20,174 nt of DNA from CAWBXL01 sp963837365 (GTDB lineage: Bacteria; Acidobacteriota; Terriglobia; Terriglobales; Acidobacteriaceae), in the NCBI GenBank assembly GCA_963837365.1, contig CAWIMW010000009.1, forward strand, positions 1 through 20,174, read 5' to 3'. Made by a program: the position numbers and the translations under genes. Within the stretch, counting starts at the first letter, position 1. Each line of letters starts with the position of its first letter. Shown here piece by piece: positions 8,194 through 15,101 of the stretch. The notes beneath the pieces are model-generated. The model was not told the DNA's origin. It saw only the letters and a program-made list of their open reading frames with translations, and made no database searches.

Positions 8194-9186
8194 ATGCGAT
8201 TAGGAATGGTCGGCCTCGGCCGTATGGGCGCGAATATGACGCGCCGTCTGATGCGCGGCGGTCACGAAGTGGTAGTCACTGATCTCAGCGCCGACAACAT
8301 CAAGAAAATCTCCGGCGAAGGCGCTGTTGCTACGTCCTCACTTGATGATTTTGCCGGCAAGCTGGGCAAGCCGAAAATCGCCTGGATGATGGTCCCCGCC
8401 GGTGGCCCAACCGAACAAACGGTCCATGCTCTCGCGCAACGCTTCTCGGCTGGCGACATCCTGATTGACGGCGGAAACTCCTATTTCAAAGACGACGTCC
8501 GCCGCGCCAAAGAACTCAAGGACAAAGGCATCCATTACGTGGATGTGGGCACCAGTGGCGGCGTCTGGGGCCTTGAGCGCGGATACTGCATGATGATCGG
8601 TGGCCCCAGGGAAGTCGTGCAACAGCTTGACCCGATTTTTAAGACGCTTGCCCCCGGGCGTGGTGACATCCCACGAACTCCTGGGCGCGAAAAACTTCCG
8701 GGAACAGCCGAGGACGGGTACATCTACTGCGGTCCCGCCGGCGCAGGTCACTTCGTGAAGATGGTGCACAACGGCATTGAGTACGGTCTGATGCAGGCCT
8801 ACGCCGAGGGCTTTGACATCTTCCGCAACGCCACCAGCAAGGAGGTGGCAGAAGAATATCGCTATGACCTGAATCTCGCGGACATTGCCGAGGTTTGGCG
8901 GCGCGGCAGTGTGGTCAGTTCATGGCTGCTCGATCTTACGGCAATGGCTTTAGCAGAGAACCCCACGCTCGCGGAATACTCCGGCTTTGTGCAGGATTCC
9001 GGCGAAGGCCGCTGGACCATCCAGGCAGCGATTGACGAAGCGGTTCCCGTCGATGTGCTTTCCGCCGCGCTTTACACCCGTTTCCGCTCGCGGCAGGAGC
9101 ACACGTTTGCGGAAAAAATGCTTTCCGCCATGCGCCAGAAATTCGGCGGACACGTGGAGCCAACGGCTCCCAAGAAGACTGCATAA
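8194..9186 (+). CDS. gnd: 6-phosphogluconate dehydrogenase, decarboxylating (short form)
   Basis: Oxidises and decarboxylates 6-phosphogluconate to ribulose-5-P. The 330-residue length fits the short GntZ/YqeC-like class rather than the 470-residue E. coli Gnd. The Rossmann fingerprint is GLGRMGANM (7-15); D30 ends the second strand (HEVVVTDLS), which in this family usually goes with NAD+ rather than NADP+ preference (inference). Substrate and catalytic motifs are LIDGGNSYFKD (90-100), VGTSGGVWGLERGYCMMIGG (118-137) and GHFVKMVHNGIEYGLMQ, with K189 as catalytic lysine. AGGAG at 8183-8187 lies six bases before the ATG. It is clean and uninterrupted between the frameshifted pgi and zwf, and the zwf start follows 23 bases after its stop. 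Confidence 0.96.
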   Translation: MRLGMVGLGRMGANMTRRLMRGGHEVVVTDLSADNIKKISGEGAVATSSLDDFAGKLGKPKIAWMMVPAGGPTEQTVHALAQRFSAGDILIDGGNSYFKDDVRRAKELKDKGIHYVDVGTSGGVWGLERGYCMMIGGPREVVQQLDPIFKTLAPGRGDIPRTPGREKLPGTAEDGYIYCGPAGAGHFVKMVHNGIEYGLMQAYAEGFDIFRNATSKEVAEEYRYDLNLADIAEVWRRGSVVSSWLLDLTAMALAENPTLAEYSGFVQDSGEGRWTIQAAIDEAVPVDVLSAALYTRFRSRQEHTFAEKMLSAMRQKFGGHVEPTAPKKTA

Positions 9187-9209
9187 TCGAACTGGCAAAA
9201 GGCCGCAGA

Positions 9210-10743
9210 ATGGCAAGAACAGAAAATCAAAACTCTACCGCTCGTCCCGGAAGGACCGCCGATCCTTGCATCATGGTGATCTTTGGGGTCACCGGCGATC
9301 TGGCCAAGCGCAAGCTGTTCCCTGCTCTCTACAACCTGGCAAAGCAGGAGCTGCTTTCGCGCGAATTTGCGGTGGTGGGCGTGGCCCGCAGCCCCATGTC
9401 CAATGAAGAGTTCCGCAAGCGAATTTCCGCCGACATGAAGGAGTTTGCCACCGAAGAACTCGATCAGGACCTGTGGGAGTGGTTCATTCGCCGCCTGCAT
9501 TATGTGGATGGCGAGTTTCCCGATAAGAACCTCTATTCCAAAGCTGGCTGACACCCTCAAGAAAGTTGACCAGGACCACTCCACTCACGGTAACTACTTC
9601 TTCTACATGGCCACTGCGCCTGATTTTTTCGGCACCATTGCAGAGAACCTGGCGGGCGCTGGGCTCTTACAGGAGAACCAACATTGGCGCCGCATTGTCA
9701 TCGAAAAACCTTTTGGTCACGATCTGGATACCGCCAGAGCGCTAAACAAGTGCCTGTTACAGGTGGCCGATGAGAAGCAGATTTACCGCATCGATCACTA
9801 CCTGGGAAAAGAAACCGTTCAGAACATCCTGGCCCTTCGCTTTGCCAATGGAATTTTCGAACCGGTGTGGAACCGGCGCTATATCGATCATGTACAGATT
9901 TCGGTGGCGGAAACGGTAGGGGTCGAACAACGTGGTGGGTATTACGACCAGTCCGGGGCGCTGCGCGACATGGTTCCCAACCACATCATGCAGTTGATCA
10001 GCCTGACTGCCATGGAACCGCCGATTTCATTTCGCGCCAATGCCGTCCGCGATGAACAGGCGAAGATCCTGCACGCGATCCAGCCTATGTCCTCCGAAGA
10101 AGTGCTGCAACGGACGGTGCGCGGACAGTACGGCGAAAGCACGATTGCCGGACAGAGAGCGACGGCCTATCGCAGCGAGGAGAAGGTGCCCCCGGACTCC
10201 AGGACTGAAACCTTCGTCGCCATGAAGCTGCTGATTGATAACTGGCGCTGGGCCGATGTTCCCTTCTATCTGCGTACGGGCAAGCGGCTTCCGGGGCGGA
10301 ATACCCACGTCATCATTCAATTCCGCCAGGCCCCGTTTATGTTGTTCCGCGACACTCCAGTTGAGAACCTGATGCCGAACCAGTTAGTCCTGCACATTCA
10401 GCCGGAGGAAGGCATCTCGCTGCGCTTTGCGGCCAAAAAACCAGGGCCAGCGATGCGGCTGGGCGCCGTGGACATGGATTTTGAATACAAAGATTACTTT
10501 GGCACTCAGCCTAGCACCGGCTACGAACGCCTGCTGCATGACTGCATGATCGGCGATCAAACCCTGTTTCAACGCGCCGACATGGTGGAAGCCGGATGGT
10601 GCGTGGTCAACCCGGTGCTGGATGTCTGGAAGGCGTTACCGCCGCGCAATTTCCCCAACTATGCGGCTGGCACGTGGGGGCCGAAGGAGTCCGACGATCT
10701 GCTGCAACGCGATGGGCGCGAGTGGAGAAACATCGAGAAATGA
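9210..10743 (+). CDS. zwf: Glucose-6-phosphate 1-dehydrogenase, frame broken by one extra base
   Basis: Catalyses the first oxidative step, glucose-6-P to 6-phosphogluconolactone with NAD(P)+. The N-terminal part has the dinucleotide fingerprint IFGVTGDLAKRKLFPALYNL and stops prematurely at 9549-9551. The protein continues in the next frame from KLADTLKKVDQD with IEKPFGHDL, the catalytic RIDHYLGKETVQN (histidine at about residue 196 after correction), VPNHIMQLI, FYLRTGKRL, and ends at 10743. One surplus A in the AAA at 9540-9542 explains the change exactly; corrected length is about 510 residues, normal for the family. The stop TGA overlaps the pgl start as ATGA. The ribosome site is weak (AAAAGG around 9197-9202). 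As nothing else in the gene is damaged, a sequence error is more likely than a real mutation. Confidence 0.93.
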
Positions 10744-11471
10744 AACCTCGGGTTTTCGACACTCCGGCAGACCTGTTTCGGGCTGCCGCTGAAGAATTTT
10801 CCCATCGGGCGTCGCAGTCGATCAAAGACCACGCACGATTTTGCGTCGCACTTTCCGGCGGATCGACCCCTAGAAGCCTGTTCGCGTTGTTGGCAAGCGG
10901 AAGGTTTCCGGAGCTTCCCTGGGACAAGATATATCTGTTCTGGGGCGATGAGCGCTACGTCCCGGCAGACGCCGCCGAAAGCAATTTCCGCATGACCAGA
11001 GAGACCCTTCTCTCCAAGGTCCCGATCCCTGGCCGCAATGTATTCCGAATCAAAACAGAAATCAGCCCGGCAGATGCCGCTGCTTCAGACTACGAACAGA
11101 CTCTGAAAACCTTCTTTGGTTTGAAAACAAGAGAGCTTCCGCGCTTTGATTTGACCTTAAACGGAATCGGCCCTGAAGGGCACACCGCCTCCCTGTTCCC
11201 CGATGCCCCGGCGTTGGAAGAAAAGGTGCGGCTGGTTGTTGCACCCTGGATCGAGAAGTTCAAGATGTTTCGCGTGAGCCTGACGCTGCCGGTTTTTAAC
11301 CACGCGGCATGTGTGCTATTTCTTGCTGCTGGAAAAGAGAAGGCTGCGGTAGTTCAGGAAGTGTTCGAGGGCCCCAGTAGCAAATTACCCGCTCAACGGA
11401 TACATCCAGCCAACGGAGAGTTGTTGTGGTTTATTGACCGGGCGGCTGCCGGCAGCTTGAAAGCAGCCTAA
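10740..11471 (+). CDS. pgl: 6-phosphogluconolactonase
   Basis: Hydrolyses 6-phosphogluconolactone, the product of Zwf, to 6-phosphogluconate for Gnd. The protein has 243 residues, typical for the DevB/SOL/NagB-like family. Motifs are VALSGGSTPR (36-45), FWGDERYVP (67-75), SNFRMTRETLL (81-91) and the catalytic loop NGIGPEGHTASLFP (141-154) with H148. The ATG at 10740 overlaps the zwf stop (ATGA), which suggests translational coupling of the two consecutive enzymes. An in-frame upstream start exists at 10596 but lies inside zwf and is unlikely. It is the last gene of the operon: its TAA stop overlaps the convergent GGDEF gene stop by four bases, leaving no room for a terminator between them. 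Confidence 0.95.
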   Translation: MKPRVFDTPADLFRAAAEEFSHRASQSIKDHARFCVALSGGSTPRSLFALLASGRFPELPWDKIYLFWGDERYVPADAAESNFRMTRETLLSKVPIPGRNVFRIKTEISPADAAASDYEQTLKTFFGLKTRELPRFDLTLNGIGPEGHTASLFPDAPALEEKVRLVVAPWIEKFKMFRVSLTLPVFNHAACVLFLAAGKEKAAVVQEVFEGPSSKLPAQRIHPANGELLWFIDRAAAGSLKAA

Positions 11472-12292
11472 AATGTCGGCACCAGATTATGCTTCTTCTG
11501 GTACATCTTGCGGTCTACAGCTCGCAATACATCCTCAACTCCAGTACCTGTAACATAGGCAGCCACGCCCCAGCTGAATGATAGCTCGTATTCTTTCTTG
11601 CTGTTCTGGTTCCAGTCCGCCACCATGCGTAGCAGGCGCTGCAAAGGACTGTCCGCCTGATCTTCTGTTGTATCCGGCATCAAAATTAGAAATTCATCCC
11701 CGCCCTGGCGGAATACCATGTCTCCACCGCGAAAAATCAGCTTCAGCATTTTTCCGAAGTCAGTGAGGAGCATATCGCCCTCCAGTGAGCCGAATTTCGT
11801 ATTAATCGCGCGGAATCGATCGACATCCAGGGTCAGAAAGGTCAGCCCTGCGCCCAGGCGGTTGGCACGCGCCACTTCGCGAGGAATGAATTCGTTCATC
11901 GCGCGGCGGTTCAACAACTGGGTGAGCGGGTCAATCAGTGAAAGGCTCTCCAGCCGCTCATTCAAGACCAGTTCACGAATGAGGGCGCGGCGCGTGGTAT
12001 TCAGGGTAAATTTCTGCCCTAGGAGATAAATATTTACCAGCAGAACCAGCGAGATCAGTCCGAAGAAAAGTTGCGGTAAATAAGACAGGTCAATATGCAT
12101 GACCCGCTGTGACCACACCATGTTAGGCAAAATTAAGGCCAACATTCCCGCGGTCACGACCAGCATAATGAGAATGCCGATCGACCACAGCTGCCAGTCG
12201 CGTCCGGAAATATGCTGGATCTGCTGCTGGATTTCCTCCGCGCGTTCCAACATTGAGGGTTGGTCGGGCTTTCCCTCCGCGACTTGCGACAT
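11468..12292 (-). CDS. Membrane-bound diguanylate cyclase (GGDEF domain)
   Basis: A 274-residue protein with two predicted membrane helices (about 37-57 and 71-92), a short coiled helix and a GGDEF domain (about 117-270). The active-site motif is exact (GGDEF, 197-201) and the family features IDPLTQLLNRR (120-130), LDVDRFRAINTKFG (155-168) and DRKMYQKK (260-267) are present. The product-inhibition I-site RxxD is also intact (RGGD, 188-191, five residues before GGDEF). It should make c-di-GMP from two GTP with feedback control. There is no recognisable sensor domain, so input may come through the membrane segment. The ATG at 12292 is chosen because GGAGG stands seven bases upstream; an in-frame GTG at 12313 lacks a site. 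PilZ receptors nearby (13606-14298 and 2319-2987) are plausible partners. Confidence 0.93.
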   Translation of the reverse strand: MSQVAEGKPDQPSMLERAEEIQQQIQHISGRDWQLWSIGILIMLVVTAGMLALILPNMVWSQRVMHIDLSYLPQLFFGLISLVLLVNIYLLGQKFTLNTTRRALIRELVLNERLESLSLIDPLTQLLNRRAMNEFIPREVARANRLGAGLTFLTLDVDRFRAINTKFGSLEGDMLLTDFGKMLKLIFRGGDMVFRQGGDEFLILMPDTTEDQADSPLQRLLRMVADWNQNSKKEYELSFSWGVAAYVTGTGVEDVLRAVDRKMYQKKHNLVPTF

Positions 12293-12392
12293 GTAGCCGC
12301 CTCCATTCCGCACACCGGCGGGAATAAAAAATAGTCCTGTGAAGATTTTCGCTTAGTTATAGGGAACGCGAACCCGCAAACCGCGCTTCGCG

Positions 12393-12406
12393 ATTACCAT
12401 GGTAAT
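12393..12406. promoter_or_regulatory. 14-bp perfect palindrome upstream of the GGDEF gene
   Basis: ATTACCATGGTAAT reads identically on both strands. It lies about 100 bases upstream of the diguanylate cyclase start, in the 151-base gap that also holds a minus-strand TATAAC box (revcomp of 12355-12360 region). It is a candidate binding site for a dimeric regulator. No factor can be named. Confidence 0.45.
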
Positions 12407-12443
12407 TTCTGCAATGAATCGGATTGGGAATGAAATTTGACGA

Positions 12444-12896
12444 CTATGCGAAGTTTACATTGACCAGCACGTTGTAGCCGGTCTGTTTCCGCATGGTCAC
12501 TTCCACCTTTTGCCCGATGGGCAGCGCGTTGCGCAGGTCGCCTTCAAACACCAGCGTCACCGGAGATTTTCGGCCGGCCAGTGTCACAATGGATTTATTG
12601 GGTTGCCCAACACTGGATTCAAAAAACTCCACACTCTGCACTTTGCCCCTCTGCACCAGGCCCGAGGAAGAGCCGCCCCCGGTTCCACCACTTCCCGTAG
12701 CTGACCCTGCCCCGCTGCTGCTCTTGTGCCCCTTGAATATTTCGAAAAGGCAGGTGGTGCCGCAGATCCCGGAAATGGTCAGCAGGATCAGGCTCATGAA
12801 CAGCCCATCTACGGTGAAGATCAATCCATGGATAGCAATCCAGGCAATGCCCAGAAGAGGAACAAGCGCGAATAGGAAGGTTGTGATCAGGCCCAT
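12444..12896 (-). CDS. Small membrane protein with two TM helices and a C-terminal soluble domain, unknown function
   Basis: I do not recognise a named family. The 150-residue protein starts with two hydrophobic helices (about 3-25 and 31-54), followed by a flexible Ser/Gly-rich linker (about 59-81) with runs such as GSGGTGGGSSSG, and a soluble 65-residue domain (QRGKVQSVEFFESSVGQPNK onward, VTLVFEGDLRNALPIGQKVEV). That last part has the alternating pattern of a small beta domain. Codon use and length look real, and the frame is clean. The ATG has a weak GGCGGA site nine bases or so upstream. It lies between the diguanylate cyclase and the CxxC protein on the same strand, separated by 151 and 64 bases; cotranscription is possible but unproven. 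Confidence 0.7.
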   Translation of the reverse strand: MGLITTFLFALVPLLGIAWIAIHGLIFTVDGLFMSLILLTISGICGTTCLFEIFKGHKSSSGAGSATGSGGTGGGSSSGLVQRGKVQSVEFFESSVGQPNKSIVTLAGRKSPVTLVFEGDLRNALPIGQKVEVTMRKQTGYNVLVNVNFA

Positions 12897-12960
12897 AGTG
12901 TGTCCGCCTGAAAAAGTACCTCAAAAGCCTCACGATGCGCAAATCTGCGGACTGAGAGTT

Positions 12961-13377
12961 TTACGCGCACTCACGCCAGTTGCCGATCTCCTTAAGACCA
13001 TCGGCGCGGGTGTGCTCAAACAGGCGGACGCGGTGGCGGGTGTGTTCGAATTCGTGGATGTCGGCCCAGACCTCGGCTTGCCAGGGTTCGTCGTGAATGG
13101 CGGATTCCCCGCAGCTGGCACAGCGCGTGTGCAGCCTACGCACCAGTTGAAACTGATTGGGAATTTCGGGAAGCTCCACAAACACGCAGCGGACTTCTTT
13201 GATATCGTCGTCTTCCCCGATGATGTGCTCGTAACGTAACAGATAGCCAAAGCCCAGCCTACGGGCTTCGCGTTCCGCTTCGCCCCGAGTCTGAAAGGGG
13301 CCGTATTCGGCCCGCAGTTGCTCGGTCGAATCACAGGCCATCCAGAAGATCTCTTTGTGTTCCATTCTTTCCGTCAT
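12961..13377 (-). CDS. Conserved-looking hypothetical protein with CxxC motif
   Basis: A 138-residue, soluble, acidic protein with no family I can name. It has an N-terminal region with MEHKEIFWMACDSTEQLRAE, a helical stretch TRGEAEREARRLGFGYLLRY (30-49) that resembles small domains in which an amphipathic helix packs on a sheet, and a single zinc-ribbon-like knuckle RCASCGE (85-91) with nearby histidines. A short repeat, FEHTR, occurs twice (110-114 and 120-124). Only one CxxC is present, so a metal site would need histidines or a dimer. The start could be the ATG at 13377 or the one at 13365 (M5, preceded by GGAAAG); neither has a strong ribosome site. It is divergent from the tandem-PilZ gene with 228 bases between. 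Confidence 0.65.
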   Translation of the reverse strand: MTERMEHKEIFWMACDSTEQLRAEYGPFQTRGEAEREARRLGFGYLLRYEHIIGEDDDIKEVRCVFVELPEIPNQFQLVRRLHTRCASCGESAIHDEPWQAEVWADIHEFEHTRHRVRLFEHTRADGLKEIGNWRECA

Positions 13378-13453
13378 TTATTTTCCCGACTAGGGGCGTG
13401 CAATCTTCCGGCCCATCGCGATCGACATAAGTCCTTTTGAACTAATAATTTGA

Positions 13454-13480
13454 GCCAGCAAAGTGAAACCCTTTGCTGGC
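13454..13480. repeat. Perfect 10-bp inverted repeat in a divergent promoter region
   Basis: GCCAGCAAAG, a seven-base loop and CTTTGCTGGC pair perfectly. The element lies between two divergently transcribed genes, so it is unlikely to be a gene-end terminator, and no clear T-run follows on either strand. It may be an operator or a leader hairpin of the CxxC gene or the tandem-PilZ gene. Confidence 0.5.
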
Positions 13481-13605
13481 CTATACTGCAATCTGTTGCG
13501 TGTTTTTCCTATATGCACTAGTGCCACCCTTCCCTTTCGAGTCAAGCTGGATACTTGGCAGGTTCTTGAAGGATCAATTAGCATCAATTTTTCCCTCCTG
13601 AATGT

Positions 13606-14298
13606 ATGGGTAAACGTCGCGAGCCACGCCACCCGATCCGGATTCCCGTTCGGATCTTTGGCACTGATGCCGAAGGACAGATCTTTTCCGAAAACGTCTT
13701 CAGTTTTGATATCAGCCATACGGGCGCTCGTCTCGATGGTGTTAAAACCCGCCTTAAGCCCGGTGAAGTCGTTGGGGTCAGCCAGGGACAAAAGAAAAGT
13801 CGCTTTTGTATCCAGTGGGTGGGCCAGCCCGGCACGATTACAGCCGAGCAAGTCGGCTTGGTCAGTGTGGCTCCTGACAAAAACATTTGGGATGCCCCCC
13901 TGGCAGCGATGGGGCCGGATCCGTTCGTGGAGTCCTCGCCAGCCAACCAACGGCGTAAAACACCCGACCGCCGTCAGGCTAGCGACCGTCGTGGAACCGG
14001 CCGGCTCAAGTGCATGATTTCCGTGCAAATTCATCCCTCCGGTCAATCCGCCCCTATTTGGGGAAAAGCGGTGGACATCAGCATTGGAGGCTGCTTCATC
14101 GAAATGCCCATCCCCCTGCAAAAGGGCACAAAACTGAGCATTGGTATCTGGATCAAAGAGAACAAAATCCAGGCTATGGGCCGGGTCGTCAACAGCCGGC
14201 CCGGATTTGGCATCGGCGTGCAATTCGCGGAAATGTCCGAACTGGACATCGCCCAGTTAAAAGATTTCTTGAAAAGCATCACGCAGATTTCGTACTAG
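13606..14298 (+). CDS. Tandem PilZ-domain protein (two c-di-GMP-binding modules)
   Basis: A 230-residue soluble protein made of two PilZ domains. Domain 1 (about 1-105) has RREPRH (4-9) and DISHTG (35-40); domain 2 (about 126-226) has RRGTGR (128-133) and DISIGG (157-162). They are joined by an Arg/Asp-rich linker NQRRKTPDRRQASDRRG. Both carry the RxxxR and D/NxSxxG signatures, so each could bind c-di-GMP. Domain 2 is the closer relative of the single PilZ protein at 2319-2987. No output domain is attached, so it would act by binding a partner. No good ribosome site precedes the ATG at 13606 (a CCTCC, not GGAGG, lies there). Its TAG stop shares bases with the stop of the convergent HTH gene (14295-14298). 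The nearby diguanylate cyclase could supply the ligand. Confidence 0.9.
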   Translation: MGKRREPRHPIRIPVRIFGTDAEGQIFSENVFSFDISHTGARLDGVKTRLKPGEVVGVSQGQKKSRFCIQWVGQPGTITAEQVGLVSVAPDKNIWDAPLAAMGPDPFVESSPANQRRKTPDRRQASDRRGTGRLKCMISVQIHPSGQSAPIWGKAVDISIGGCFIEMPIPLQKGTKLSIGIWIKENKIQAMGRVVNSRPGFGIGVQFAEMSELDIAQLKDFLKSITQISY

Positions 14299-14552
14299 CC
14301 GGTAGCGGCCAGCGGCGAATCTTCTGAAAAGCCCAGTTCCTCTTTCCAGCCCGCCCCGCCATGGCTGGCTACGTAAAGCGCAAGTTCCAGGCGGCTCCAC
14401 ACCCCCAGTTTGTCAAAGGTATTTCGCAAGTAGTTTTTTACTACCTGCTCGGTAGTTTCCAGGCGGGAGGCAATATCACGGTTCGTGAGCCCCTCCCACA
14501 CCAAAAGCGCGACCTGCACTTCTTTCAGGGTTAACTGTTGACGCGGTTGCAT
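14295..14552 (-). CDS. HTH-only LuxR-type protein, type B (first pair)
   Basis: An 85-residue protein consisting almost only of a LuxR/GerE four-helix DNA-binding domain: LTLKEVQVALLVWEGLTNRD (helix 1-2), then IASRLETTEQVVKNYLRNTF with the recognition helix, then DKLGVWSRLELALYVASHGG. There is no receiver or ligand domain. Compared with typical family members the usual TVKxHL becomes VVKNYLR. The ATG at 14552 lies inside the end of the type A gene (22-base overlap), with AAGGAG 11 bases upstream inside that gene, so translation is probably coupled. Its stop overlaps the tandem-PilZ stop. A close paralogue is at 16427-16660. It probably binds DNA as a homodimer or with type A (inference). Confidence 0.87.
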   Translation of the reverse strand: MQPRQQLTLKEVQVALLVWEGLTNRDIASRLETTEQVVKNYLRNTFDKLGVWSRLELALYVASHGGAGWKEELGFSEDSPLAATG

Positions 14553-14773
14553 GCTTCCATCTGCTCCTTCTGGAATATGGCCGTGGCGAGTTTTACCCGC
14601 TTGCGGCCGTCCCGAATCCCGGCTCTCAAAAACATGGTGCGCAAGTGTTGTTTCACGGTGCGCGGACTGATCTTTAACTGGCTGGCAATTTCCTTGTTGC
14701 TGCATCCCTGTACCAGCAGCCTGAGGACTTCCGCATCGCGAACGGTGATCTTGATTTCTCGAATGTCTCTCAC
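14531..14773 (-). CDS. HTH-only LuxR-type protein, type A (first pair)
   Basis: An 80-residue LuxR/GerE helix-turn-helix protein without any sensory domain: VRDAEVLRLLVQGCSNKEIA (11-30), then SQLKISPRTVKQHLRTMFLR with the recognition helix, then the unusual end AGIRDGRKRVKLATAIFQKE. The GxKRVKLAT block replaces the common RTEAVxxA ending of LuxR domains and is shared with the type A paralogue at 16342-16869. The GTG start at 14773 has GAGG five bases upstream; the frame has no ATG start. It overlaps the type B gene by 22 bases. A terminator-like hairpin lies about 90 bases upstream in its leader. Target genes are unknown; an autoregulatory role is plausible. Confidence 0.85.
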   Translation of the reverse strand: MRDIREIKITVRDAEVLRLLVQGCSNKEIASQLKISPRTVKQHLRTMFLRAGIRDGRKRVKLATAIFQKEQMEACNRVNS

Positions 14774-14857
14774 ATGGACCTCGGAATCGCGCCGTTTTGT
14801 ACAGCGAGCGCGAGTGCATTTTCAGAAAAGCAACTGTTTCGCCAAATCTTCACCCTG

Positions 14858-14881
14858 GCAAAAAAAGGGGCGCACCCCTTT
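14858..14881 (-). terminator. Terminator-like hairpin in the leader of the first HTH pair
   Basis: AAAGGGG-CGCA-CCCCTTT (14864-14881) is a perfect 7-bp inverted repeat. Read on the minus strand it is followed by an uninterrupted T-run (A-run 14860-14866 on plus). No minus-strand gene ends here: the next gene upstream is divergent and starts at 15102. The element therefore looks like a leader terminator or attenuator for the HTH pair rather than a gene-end terminator. Confidence 0.5.
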
Positions 14882-15009
14882 GAATACAGCGGTTTGCTGA
14901 CGGGAGGGATGGGCCTAGCGATTTTCTCCGTCACTTCCACCGCCCGGAATTGGGACTTTCCGGCCTACAATGGAACTGCAAAACCGCTTGCATCCGCAGG
15001 AAGAATCGT

Positions 15010-15062
15010 GCAAACTTTTGCGCAGTCTGGCCTGCAAGCTGAGCCTAGTTGCAGACTTTTGC
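15010..15062. promoter_or_regulatory. Two 12-bp palindromic sites, 41 bp apart, in a divergent promoter region
   Basis: GCAAACTTTTGC (15010-15021) is a perfect 5-2-5 palindrome, and GCAGACTTTTGC (15051-15062) is the same site with one change. Their 41-bp spacing is about four helical turns, so dimers on both could touch the same DNA face. They lie 40-90 bases before the zinc-ribbon/TM gene and in the shared region with the HTH pair. A regulator binding here is a reasonable guess; the local HTH proteins are the obvious candidates. Confidence 0.45.
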
Positions 15063-15101
15063 AATTAAGACGATTGGAATGAGCTAATTACAGACCGCCT
15101 A

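Noticed and set aside
12493..13239. 248-codon plus-strand frame across the small TM and CxxC genes
   Set aside because: It spans two minus-strand genes and their gap, and reads as Pro/Leu-rich antisense without a domain.
13390..14223. 277-codon minus-strand frame opposite the tandem-PilZ gene
   Set aside because: Both PilZ signatures are on the plus strand; the antisense frame shows no recognisable domain.
14774..15082. 102-codon plus-strand frame between the first HTH pair and the zinc-ribbon gene
   Set aside because: It has no ribosome site or family features and covers the palindromes and hairpin of a divergent promoter region.
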